The position numbers and the translations under genes were made by a program. Positions 20,088 to 29,964 of a DNA stretch of 35,000 nt are shown here, in pieces (the first letter of the stretch is position 1; the number at the start of each line of letters is the position of its first letter). Below the pieces are notes generated by a model. That model did not search any database. It saw only the letters and a list, made by a program, of their open reading frames with translations, and was not told the origin of the DNA. Origin of the DNA: Symbiodinium natans (taxonomy: Eukaryota > Sar > Dinophyceae > Suessiales > Symbiodiniaceae). The stretch lies in the NCBI GenBank assembly GCA_905221605.1, contig CAJNDS010000202.1:482904-517903 (forward strand), in the 5' to 3' direction.

Positions 20088-20152
20088 TTCCGAAAATAGG
20101 GGTACCCTTTTGCCTTTTTGGGGGTCCCTTGAAGGGGAGTCTATTCTATTTG
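20088..20152. mobile_element. Element family M6, partial copy
   Basis: Left half only: tccgaaaataggggtaccct then ttttgggggtccctt and gtctattctatttggg. A similar left end stands at about 21909. Confidence 0.45.
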
Positions 20153-20169
20153 GGAAAAAACCCACTTGC

Positions 20170-20233
20170 ATCCTTGTTCGCGTACACCGACGGCAAGAAC
20201 CAGGGGTGTAGGGGCTTAGGCAAATCTTCCTCG
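20170..20233 (-). CDS. Exon of unrecognised protein
   Basis: Acceptor GGTGTTCAG. The donor GCAAGT is the classic GC-type consensus and gives phase 0. Encodes EEDLPKPLHPWFLPSVYANK. Confidence 0.68.
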
Positions 20234-20336
20234 CTGAACACCCAAGAACAGGGATGTCTTAATGTCTTAACAATTCTGAGAGTGGGAGTGGGGAACAGTG
20301 GGGGCTTAGGGTCCCTCCATCATCGACCCGGCCCAC

Positions 20337-20427
20337 TTCGCGAAGGTTCGCGAAGGTCAGGATCAGGGTCAGGTGTTGAGAAAGGCCAAGCGGCCTTGAG
20401 TAGGATGCCCTTGTGAATCAGGCCCGC
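20337..20427 (-). CDS. Candidate exon
   Basis: Acceptor GGCTGCCAG; donor GTGGGC or a nearby site. Encodes AGLIHKGILLKAAWPFSTPD and an Asp/Pro-rich end (DPDLREPSR). The 3' border is uncertain by phase. Confidence 0.55.
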
Positions 20428-20833
20428 CTGGCAGCCTGAGGCTGAGAAGAGGTTTAGGGTTTATAGGGCTTTCAGAAAGCTGCCAGATCAAGGGACGACA
20501 GGAGGGAGCCTGAAAAGGGACCTTAGGAGTTCTTCAGGGGTTATTTCGGGGCTACTTAGGTTTCTAGGGACTATAGAAGGTATATATGGGGGGTTATATC
20601 GGGGAATAAGATTAAGTGTCCCTTCTAGGGGTCCCTCCTTATACCCTTTTGCAGCTTTTGCAGGGTCCTAAAACATCGAAAGCCGAAACCCAGAAAGCTC
20701 TTGAGCCGCGAGTCCAGAACCCTATTATACAGGGCCCTAATAATAAAAGAAACTTGGGGGAAATTCTAGTACTTCTAGTATACCTAAAGGGGACAATAGT
20801 TTTAGTAAATATCCCGACCCCCTACAAATACAC

Positions 20834-20931
20834 CGTTATTGCTAGGGTTCCCTCATGTTTCTTGTGAATCAAGATGCGCTGAGCCCTCATAGCCTTAAAC
20901 TTGAACCTTCTCTCCTCAGCCAAAGCATACC
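20834..20931 (-). CDS. Exon with basic helix
   Basis: Acceptor AGTTGGCAG, donor GTGTAT. Encodes YALAEERRFKFKAMRAQRIL then IHKKHEG, strongly charged. Joins in phase to 21183-21264. Confidence 0.72.
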
Positions 20932-21015
20932 CTGCCAACTGCCACCACCAAGCAACTGAGCTTCAGATTCAGGTCCGCCACCCCCCCTACATCCTACACC
21001 CCCCCGAGCCACAGT

Positions 21016-21140
21016 TACATGGTCCCTTGGTATGGGCCGTTAGAAGGGTACCCCTTGTATAACCCTTATATACCCTATGCAAATTAACGGCCCATACAGC
21101 AGAACCCTTTGTACAAAGGAGGTTAGGGACCATGCTAAGG
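21016..21140. mobile_element. Inverted-repeat element, single clear copy
   Basis: catggtcccttggtatgggc-cgtta at the left; taacggcccatac and later gttagggaccatg at the right, so the arms are split by about 22 bases. A diverged relative may lie at 2140-2335. Confidence 0.5.
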
Positions 21141-21182
21141 GCCCATGAAACTACCCTCAGAGCCACTGTGCAGCAAGGGAAC

Positions 21183-21264
21183 TAGCGGCTCGCAGTGTGT
21201 CGATGAGTCGCTTCGCAGGATCATCCACATCCATTGGGCGCTTTAGAGGCAGCAGCCGGTAGCC
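21183..21264 (-). CDS. Exon of unrecognised protein
   Basis: Acceptor CGGTTTCAG, donor GTTCCC. Encodes GYRLLPLKRPMDVDDPAKRL then IDTLRAA, 27 codons plus one base. Phase matches both neighbours. Confidence 0.78.
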
Positions 21265-21420
21265 CTGAAACCGAAACCGCGAATCGCTGAGTCCCTGTAC
21301 TGTGTGCCCTTGCAACCCGTTTAGGGTTTGGGGGTCCAATTAGGGTTTAGGGGAATCAAGCTTCGATTCACAGCTGAAGTGAGGGAGCATTGGACGTCGG
21401 CTTGGAGTGCTTAGGGTGAC

Positions 21421-21495
21421 CGGGGTGAAGCCTACTGCCACCAACACTGCGCGAATGGCGGCTGTCGTCGACCACACCCCTAGACACACCAGCGC
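21421..21495 (-). CDS. Exon coding a probable membrane segment
   Basis: Acceptor CCTAGAAAG, donor GTCACC. 25 codons: ALVCLGVWSTTAAIRAVLVA then VGFTP, hydrophobic over about 20 residues with one Arg. Phase 0 at both ends. Confidence 0.7.
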
Positions 21496-22063
21496 CTTTC
21501 TAGGCTTGAATGGTTTAGGGTTAGGGTTTAATTAGGGTTTAGGATGCCCCTCAAAGCATTTTACGTCACCAAATGGTGTTACATGAGGGCGGCTGGCAGT
21601 TTGAGCAGCAAGGAGTCAACATGGATCGACTAGGGATTCTTGTGGGCTCTTAGCTTTAGTTAAGGCTTCCTATATGGGTACTTCCCCAAATAGGAGGTGC
21701 CCGGAATAAACCCCAACATCGTAGGGGTTCAGGTGGGGAGAGGCACAGATGATCAGCAGGTCGGAGTTGGGAAGCTTGGGATTTCAAGTGTTCCTTGCCT
21801 GCGGTCTGGCCTAGCTGGCTTGGTACGCCCATACCTTGCTATCTCTTGAACTCTCGAAAGCCCAAACTCTCAACCCCCCCCGCAAGCCCAAGGGGATAAT
21901 TTCGGGGGCTTCCGAAAATAGGGGTTCCCTTTTGCGCGTTGGACACAACGGAACTTCCCAACAACTCAGTTTAGCATGGTTCTCGGTGCCTAATTTCATA
22001 CGATAACTCAATGGCTGAGGCGTCTGGGGGTACCAAAAGGGACACCTTCGACTCTAAAAAGAC

Positions 22064-22125
22064 TCTCATGCCCAAGAAGGTCTGCCCCTCCACCTCCAGC
22101 ACGGCCTGGTGCTCCTTCGCATACC
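22064..22125 (-). CDS. Exon of unrecognised protein
   Basis: Acceptor CCTTCGAG, donor GTCTTT. Encodes YAKEHQAVLEVEGQTFLGMR, 62 bases, phase 1 to 0. Confidence 0.7.
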
Positions 22126-22671
22126 CTCGAAGGAGGCTCGGGGTCGGGGGTGATTCAAGCGCTTAGGGAGGAAATTTCCTGGCATCCCGAAACCCAAAAC
22201 CCTGAAAGGGGCTTCTTTGGGGCTCAGTTTTGGCCTCTTGGTTAGAAGTTGTGGGTTGTAACCCTGAGAACTGTGGATTATGACACAGGGAACTGGGGTA
22301 TGTTATAGATTCCCTAAGACCCGTATTTTGCCACCAGGGGCTGCCTATCATAGCACACATGCTTCGTATGAGGGGGTGGTGTCAGCCCAGAGCACACAAC
22401 ACCCTTCAATCGGACAGTAGAGTTTCAATTCAGAGCCCCAAGAAAGTTGAAGGTGCAGTTTTCAATTTCGGATGTCAAAGGCCCCCGAAGTAAATCCAAA
22501 ACACCCAAAACCCTAAGCGCGCATTACACCATGAATCCTGCAATTAACTACACGCCCCAAGTTCCTACACTCCAAACCCTGATCGTAAACCCTAATAATA
22601 CCTCGGCCCTACACCCTAAACCCTACACCCCATTCCTCAGACCCTAAACCCCAGAACCGACACTACACAAT

Positions 22672-22743
22672 GGGATGTTCCCCCTTATACCAACAGTTTA
22701 TCATCCCTATTAAGGAGCTGTTAGCATACGGGGGGAACATTCC
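22672..22743. mobile_element. Family M1, copy 4 (short)
   Basis: gggatgttcccccttatacc / agctgttagcatacggggggaacattcc; reduced loop. Confidence 0.75.
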
Positions 22744-22851
22744 AGCCCTAAACCCTAAACCCCAAACCCCAAACCCTAAACCCTAAACCCTAAACCCTAA
22801 ACCCCAAACCCCAAACCCTAAACCCTAAACCCTAAACCCTAAACCCTAAAC
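22742..22851 (-). repeat. CCCTAAA/CCCCAAA array
   Basis: Begins right after an inverted-repeat element and ends at the donor of exon 22852-22926. Confidence 0.9.
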
Positions 22852-22926
22852 CAGATGCAGAGGTGGCACGCAGCCGCCTTCGACCTAAGCCCCGTGCCCA
22901 GCATCGGACCGAGGTTCGGCATGAGC
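22852..22926 (-). CDS. Exon of unrecognised protein
   Basis: Acceptor AACGCAAG, donor GTTTAGGG from the repeat. Encodes LMPNLGPMLGTGLRSKAAAC then HLCI. CCCTAAA array left, TTTAGGG array right. Confidence 0.65.
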
Positions 22927-23319
22927 CTTGCGTTTGGGGCTTTCAGGGTTCAGGGTTTAGGGTTTAGGGTTTCAGGGTTTAGGGTTTAGGGTATTGGGGT
23001 TTGAGGGTTTGAGGGTTTCAGGGTTTCAGGGTTTCAGGGTTCAGGGTTCTGGGTTTGGGGCTTGGGGTTTTTTGGGGTTTGGGGTTTAGGGTTTAGGGGT
23101 TAGGGTTTCAGGGTTTCAGGGTTCAGGGTTTTAAGGTGGGCACCCGCATAGCTGGACGAACCGTTCCGCAGGTCTCTGACAGTTTAGGGTTTTAGGGCCG
23201 AGGGTTTAAGGGTTTTAGGGCTCTAACCTGATGCCATCGTTCCATTACGAGGAGAACTGCGGCCAGTGGCGGGGCTTAGGATTTAGCACCAGCGCGTGAG
23301 ACCACATCATTGAGCATAC

Positions 23320-23360
23320 CTTTCCAGGAAAAGTGCACCACTGCTCACAACCGAGAACAT
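23320..23360 (-). CDS. Candidate exon
   Basis: Acceptor GACCCAAG, donor GTATGC (canonical). Encodes MFSVVSSGALFLE and joins in phase 2 to 22852-22926. Confidence 0.55.
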
Positions 23361-23779
23361 CTTGGGTCGAAGAGATGTTTCCAGTGATCCCCTTAAGCCA
23401 CCACCACCACTACCACCACCACCACCACTTATTCTAGGTTTAGGGTTTAGGGTTTAGGGTTTAGGGGCAACATCCCGACACAAGGCCCCGATGCCTTTTA
23501 AAGGGCACAAGGCGACATGCAGCGTAAACTCTCACGGTGGGGTCTATGTAGGGCTTTATAGGGCCGATAGGGTCTCACGAAAGGGGGTCAAGGGGTCCTT
23601 CCATAGCATGGAACCAGAGGGGCAACATGGGATACTGGGATCCCAGAACTTCGAATCATATCCTTGAATGAAGGACTATTCCATGGATTAGACTAAGAGT
23701 CCGAATGCGACGCCAAGCCCTAAGCCCTATTCATTCATTAAGTGCTGTTGGAAGTTCTGGGAAGGAAGCAACCCAGGAC

Positions 23780-23846
23780 GTCCGAGGCTCTCGCGAGGCC
23801 CTGGTCACAACGTGCAGGCCGAGCACACGAAAGCCAAGGTTGAGGG
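23780..23846 (-). CDS. Weak candidate exon
   Basis: A frame reads TLNLGFRVLGLHVVTRASRE after a CCGAAAG acceptor, with TTTAGGG repeats to the right. The phase to the next exon does not fit. Borders approximate. Confidence 0.3.
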
Positions 23847-23899
23847 TCTTTCGGTGGGTTTAGGGTTTAGGGTTTAGTGTTTAGGGTTTAGGGAGTCTT

Positions 23900-25850
23900 C
23901 CGTTGGGTTTAGGGCTTTGGGTTTCAGGTTTCGTTTAGGCTGTGTGGGGCTCAGGGTCTAAAGGCTTAGTTAGCCGCTGTGCCGGACTTGTTTTGCTTTC
24001 TGTTGGGGGGAGGGGTGCACGTTATTAGTTGTCTTCCTCCTCTTCGAACCCTAAACCCTAAACCCTAAACCGTAAACGCTAACTTAGGTTCCTGCATCAA
24101 TCCAGCCAAGTGGGCCGCTGTTCGGCCCCCTGTTTCCCCCCCAACCCCTCTGAGCCATTTGGGAAGATACAGCTGCGAGAGAAACCGCCCCACCCACCCC
24201 CCCGCCCCCCCCGCCCATTCCAGCACCCTACACCTTGAGCCCTGTTTCTTTGCTACCCTTGAGCCCTATAGGGTTTAGGGTTTAGGGCAGCCCCTGAACC
24301 TCCAACCATGATCCCTGAGAGTTGTGAGCGCGTTGTGAGCGCACCTTAACTACTACCTCAAGAACCCGAAGCCTTTGTGTAGGTGCAGAGTAAACCCTAA
24401 ACCCTTTTGACTCGGGGAGCTGAAGCCTAAACCCTAAACCCTAAACCCTAAGCCCTAAACCCTAAACCCTAAACCTGAAATTAGGGTGCCCAGGTGACCC
24501 ACCAAACGATAAGTTATGGGTTCTTCAGGTGAACACTTGGAGACCCTACCACCTCTATACCGAAATCCAGGAATCAAGCCCAAGACTAGTACTCAACAGG
24601 GTTTAGGGTTTAGGGCTTATAGGTCAAACCCAAGTAGAGGCCGTGGTCCTAGACCTCGAACCTGAAGCCTTTGAACCAAGCCCTAGAATTGCACCTCGTA
24701 CCTTGCCTTGTGCAGCTACTCCTTATACCTAGCACCCTTAGCCTTAAACCCAGCTTACCTTAAACCGTGCACCCTTGAAACAACAAGTTTGAGACCGAAA
24801 CCCTACATTGAACTAGACTCCAACAAACAATAATATACCATAGCGGAGAGTATGTATGTAGTAGTCGACGGGCTCGTCTGCACAGGTTTTATGTCTCTCA
24901 GTCGGTACCGGGAAATGGTCTCCCGTCTCAGCCCGGCCGTGGCCAACATGGAAACCATTGTGCACGATGAGCATCAGTCGAGGCCTGTCGGCAAGAGGCT
25001 TGATCTTGCCCTAAACCCTAAACCCTAAACCCTAAACCCTAAACCCTAAACCCTAAACCCTAAACCCTAAACCCTAAACCCTAAACCCTAAACCCTAAAC
25101 CCTAAACCCTAGACCATGGTTTGGGGCTACAGTGGGTTGAGGGTTTGGGGTGTCTGGCAGAATTCGGCTTCGAAACCTGGACTCCCAAGAGCCCTTTTTG
25201 CAAGGGTTTAGGGTTTAGGGTTTAGGGTTTAGGGTTTAGGGTTTAGGGTTTAGGGTTTAGGGCTGAGGGCTAACCATCTTAGAGCCAGGAAACATTAGAA
25301 GTTGTAAACCTCGAAGTGCTGAGGTTTAGCAACTCAGGGGTTCCTGAGCCTTGCAGCCTTGTCGGGCCTTGCTAATCAAAATCATGCATCAGGGTTCCTT
25401 ATCAAACAAAACATAATTAACCCGGCGCCTATACCCCAAACTCTGAACACCTATGGCTCACATAAAACCAGTTGTGCCCCTCCCTCCCCTCTTCTAACCC
25501 TAAACGCTAAATCCTGGAGTTTAGGGATCAGAGTTGCAAGCGTTCAAACTTTGAGGGTTTGGGGCTTTTGGTTTGGGGCTCAGCGGCACAGACTTTTGAC
25601 TTTTGTCTGCCACACGGTGGGCGGTGCTTCAGCAGCGAGTTCCCCTTTGTGGGAATGGAGGGCTGACAGACACTGAAGCCCTTGCACTTGGTATCCCACA
25701 GCCCTAGAACCCCCTTAAGACTTCCACCTGAAAACTGAAAACGCTTGAACCAAAACCCTAAACCCCAAACCCAAACCCAAACCCTACACCCTCCACCCTC
25801 CACCCTCCACCCTAAACCCTAAACCCTAAACCCTAGCAGGAAGGTCGCGG
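23900..25850. other. Mostly unassigned; conflicting open frames
   Basis: Telomere-like tracts at 24045-24080, 24420-24475, 25005-25112 and 25204-25265. Around 24850-25010 both strands read protein-like sequence, and at 25590-25690 the minus strand reads CKGFSVCQPSIPTKGNSLLK. None could be tied into a chain. Confidence 0.35.
25005..25112 (-). repeat. CCCTAAA array
   Basis: About fifteen perfect units; a TTTAGGG array in the other orientation follows at 25204-25265, framing an island of about 90 bases. Confidence 0.95.
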
Positions 25851-25950
25851 AACCGAACCGGAAACGCTGAACCGAACCGCTCACGAACCGAACCGCAGGA
25901 AACAGTGACTACAGCGAACCGGAGGGAACCGCATCCAAACCGGAACCGAG
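25851..25950 (+). repeat. GAACCG-type repeat, left flank of the minisatellite
   Basis: Repeated gaaccgaaccg units; the same motif in the same orientation returns at 26336-26440, so the minisatellite sits between two direct blocks. Confidence 0.8.
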
Positions 25951-25989
25951 TATGTGTTTGTGTTGCCTCTCTCTCTCTCTCCCTCTCTG

Positions 25990-26265
25990 TGTCTCTCTCT
26001 CTCGCACCCTCGCCCCTCCAGCCCCCCACCCCCCACCCCTCCAGCCACCCACCCCTCCAGCCACCCACACCTCCAGCTACTCCAGCCACCCACCACCCTC
26101 CAGCCACCCACCCACCCCTCCAGCCACGAATCCCTCCCGCCACCCACCCTCCCAGCCACCCACCCCTCCAGCCACCTCCAGCCATGCGAGGTGGGTGGCT
26201 GGGGGTGGGTGGCTGGAGGGGGGGGTGGCTGGAGGGGTGGTGGCTGGAGGGGTGGGTAGGCGTGT
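25990..26265. repeat. Self-complementary CCTCCAGCCACCCACC minisatellite
   Basis: About 190 bases of C-rich units (cctccagccacccacc) are followed at about 26190 by about 75 bases of the same unit reverse-complemented (ggtgggtggctggagg). It could fold into a long hairpin. Open frames here (Pro/His- or Gly/Trp-rich) are artefacts of the repeat. Confidence 0.9.
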
Positions 26266-26335
26266 GGCTTCACAGAACACTTAGCCCCTAAAATCCCTTT
26301 TAAGGGTCCCTCCTTTAGTCCCCTAAGCGACGAAG

Positions 26336-26440
26336 AAGAACCGCGAAGAACCGCGAACCGCACAGAACCGAACAGTCCCCGAACCGAACCGCCCGGAAAC
26401 GCCCCTTGTCTGAACAGAAACGAACCGAATGGAACCGTAT
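26336..26440 (+). repeat. GAACCG-type repeat, right flank of the minisatellite
   Basis: gaagaaccgcgaagaaccgc and later aaccgaaccg units. Confidence 0.8.
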
Positions 26441-28203
26441 ACTTCCTGCCCTAAACCCTAAGCCTTAACCACCCCTAACCCTAAACCCTTACGACTTCCA
26501 CCTTAGTTCATGAGGAGGAGCCCTTTGGGGTGCAGGGTGGGCTGGGCCATACTACCGCAGCTTGGTGCTCTTGTAGGGCCAAGGACCTCAGATCTACACA
26601 GCGCCGCATCTACGTGCCTTCATGCACGTAGGCACCTATTCTATGTGCAGAAGCAACCAGTCGCGATTGCGACCGCCCTCGTTTCGAACGGCGGCGCCTG
26701 GCTACAACCAAAACCTGACTGGGCTCGAATTTCTTGCAGTTGTCAGGCAGAAGTTTGGCATCCTCCTACACCCCCCACTAATTAAATCCCAAAGCGTAAG
26801 CTTCCAACGTCTAGATCGGAAAAAACCTCAACTTCAGTCCCCTCCCTGGAAAGAAAAGATGCTGAACGCAAGAATTTTCCTACAGGACACCAGCACACGC
26901 ATCAACGTCTAGCCACGAGAAGAAGAATAAGAAGAAGAAGATGCAGAAGTTAGCTTCTTGGTCCCCTCCGTGATCAAACCCCTGGATGCAATCCCAATAT
27001 GGGGGTTAACGGAAAAAAGGGACCCCTAATATAAACCGCCAACTAGTCGGGATCCCTTATAGTAAAGACCCCAAGCAGGTACCCCTAATTTGGGAAACCC
27101 CCAATATGGACATTAGGAAACTCAATAAACCCATAAACCCTTTAACCCTGCACACCCTATAAACCCTCTAATTAAACCCTACTGAGTTGTGCTTTAAACC
27201 CTTCGAAAATTATTTATGAATAGGTTCCCTTAAACGGAAAGAGAGGAAATTGACAAGTCTCCCAAAGCACAACCCAGACAAACGGCCCTAGACTTGAAAG
27301 GCGGGGGGGGGGCCTTTGGCCCCCCGCTTTGCTTGAACCTCAGAGGAGTGGTCCGGTCTCGGACTGCTCCACGCGCGGTGCCTCCCAGCAGGTTCGGATT
27401 CAGGGTTTCGGGCTTAGGATTCAGGAGTTTCTGCTATTTGCTTAAGAGCCACCCACAAATTATGGAAAATATATAGAGGTTCTGAAATGCAAGCCAAGGG
27501 CTATTTGCCTCTCTTCGGAGAGTTTTCGTTGCAGCGTCTAGGGTTTAGGGTTTAGGGCTATGTGAGGTCGGGCTCAGGGTGTGGTGTAGATGAGGCGAGG
27601 AGCATAGAGCGCCGAGAAGAGCCGCCAGAACCTGCACGCCATCCTGAGCGGAGATTTGACGGCTCTAAGGTCCACATATGGGGGCGGGTCTAAGATTCGA
27701 GTTGAATGATTTAGGGTTTCGACTCTCACACTGATTTAGGGTTTAGGGTTTAGGGGTTAAGGGTTCTCATCTTGAGGGGTTTAGGGTTTAAGTAGAGTTT
27801 AGGGTTTAGGGTTTAGTGGAATTGAGAATTTTAAGGTTCACATAGTATGGGGGGGGGGCTAAGATTCGAGTTGAATGTTGAGAGCCGCGGTTTAGGCCTT
27901 TCGGGTTGAAGAAGGGCTGAGGGCTTGGATCTTCAAGCAGAATGTCTGCAAGAGAGCCCTGAACCCGAAACCCTAAGCCCTAAACCCTTCTTTTTACATC
28001 CAGGCCCCTGATCCGCTAGCCGGCAAGGTTGGCCGCAAACTGCAGAACACCGTTGGAGCACCCAAAGCCCAGCTATCGGTGACAAAAGGAACCCCCCAAA
28101 CCCTAAACCCTAAACCCTAAACCATAAACCCTAAACCCTAAACCCTAAGCCCTAAACCCTAAACCCTAAACCCTAAACCCTATAAACCCTATAAACCCTA
28201 AAC
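26441..28203. other. Probable intergenic or long-intron region
   Basis: Contains element M5, a partial M2-like end near 27432, degenerate TTTAGGG sequence (27540-27830) and weak minus-strand islands near 27320-27400, 27580-27660 and 28010-28075 that could be exons downstream of the membrane segment. Confidence 0.35.
26993..27109. mobile_element. Inverted-repeat element M5
   Basis: cccaatatgggggttaacgg at the left; gggaaacccccaatatgg at the right. Confidence 0.6.
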
Positions 28204-28279
28204 CGCCAGGGCGCAGCATGAAGCCACCAGCAAGCAACACCGCAACAAGCGGCAGGGAGATGGACAGCCTCGTTCCGGG
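28204..28279 (-). CDS. A1 protease exon: transmembrane segment
   Basis: Acceptor TTCCTGAAG. Encodes PGTRLSISLPLVAVLLAGGF then MLRPG. Either terminal (stop in the repeat) or spliced at GTTTAGGG. Inverted telomere-like tracts on both sides. Confidence 0.72.
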
Positions 28280-29918
28280 CTTCAGGAAACCCGGGTTTAG
28301 GGTTTAGGGTTTAGGGTTTAGGGTTTAGGGTTTAGGGTTTCGGGCTTCTAGACCCAGGAGTCACCTGGAATAAAAAAGGGTACCCTTTGTGGGTCTTAAA
28401 AGGATTAATAGAGAACCCCAAGCCTAAAAAAGGAAATTAGGGCCGACTGCGGGTCTCTTGTTGTTGAGGGAAGGGAATGGAAGGGCAGGGAGGAGAAAAA
28501 ATACCAAGCACGGAGACTGGGTGGGAAGCTTTAAAACCTCAAAAACGACCGCCAAAAGCACCAGAAACCCTTGACACCCTGCCCCCTTCCCTAAACCTTA
28601 CTAACCCCCAAACCCCAAACCCCAAACCCCAAACCCAAAACCCCAAACCCCAAACCCCAAACCCTAAACCCTAAACCCCTTCCCGAACCCGGCCTAGGCT
28701 GCAGCAGCCAGCTCGGGCCCGAGAACATCTCCCACAGCGATGTCGGAATCTGCAGGGATGGCAAAGGGCTCTGGGTTGGACTTCGTGGGTTTAGGGTTTA
28801 GGGTTTAGGGTTTAGGGTTTAGGGTTTAGGGTTTAGGGTTTAGGGTTTAGGCCTTCTAAACCAAGTCGTGCCAAAGGGTGGTGTCTACGATGTCCTACAG
28901 ATACACCACTCCATGGTCTAGAGAAGATCAGGGGCTAGTCTGCCGCAACGGGCCAAAAGTGAAGACAAGGTTTAGGGTTTAGGGTTTAGGGTTTAGGGTT
29001 TAGGGTTTAGGGTTTAGGGTTTAGGGTTTAGGGTTTAGGGTTTAGGGGGCACTGCATACATTATTCGAAACAGGCCCTTGAAGCCACAAGGCCTCAAGCC
29101 AAAGCGCCTCAATTCCTAAGATCCTTGCAGCTCCAACCCATGCTATGTAGCCGCCAGAATTATATGGTACTAATCCCTGCGGCCCTATAAGCCCTAACCC
29201 TAAACCCAGAACCCTGTAAACCCTAAACCCCAAACGCATCCTTCTTAACACATGGCCTTGTGATGCGACGGGCAGTCCGCGTCAACAATTCCAAACCTCT
29301 GGCTGGTCACGTCGAAGATGGCGTCCTGGCTCTCGGGAAACCCTCAAACTTAAACCCTAAACCCTAAACTCTAAACCCTAAACTCTAAACCCTAAACCCT
29401 ATCAATCCTGAACCCTCAACCCTAAACCCAAACCCGATGTGTCAGAGCTTAGCACCAACAATTGAAGAACACGGGGAACAGGTGCCCTAGGCGTGTTAGA
29501 AACGCGCGGCGTGGCAAGAATGGTTGACAAACCCTCACTAAGTTGGGAAGCGTCACAACTGAGTACACGAAACCCTGAAACTTTAAAGCCTCAGATGGTT
29601 CAATAGATCATGTAGAGAACTGCCCATGTGTGGGATACTAGAAACTCAAACCCTAAACCTGACAGTCCGTCGCCTTGCAGCCCTAGGGAGGGTTTAGGGT
29701 TTAGGGTTTAGGGTTTAGGGTTAGGGTTTAGGGTTTAGGGTTTAGGGTTTAGGGTTTAGGGTTTAGGGTTTAGGGTTTAGGGTTTAGGGTTTAGGGTTTA
29801 GGGTTTAGGTTTAGAGTTTAGTTTAAGTTTAGAGTTTAGAGTTTAGAGTTTAGAGTTTAGAGTTTAGAGAGTTTAGAGTTTAGAGAGTTTAGGGTTTAGG
29901 TTTAGGGCTTGCTCGAAT

Positions 29919-29964
<46 letters not shown>

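Noticed and set aside
25881-26363. Long Gly/Trp-, Pro/His- or Ser/Leu-rich open frames on both strands
   Set aside because: They are translations of the minisatellite and GAACCG repeats.
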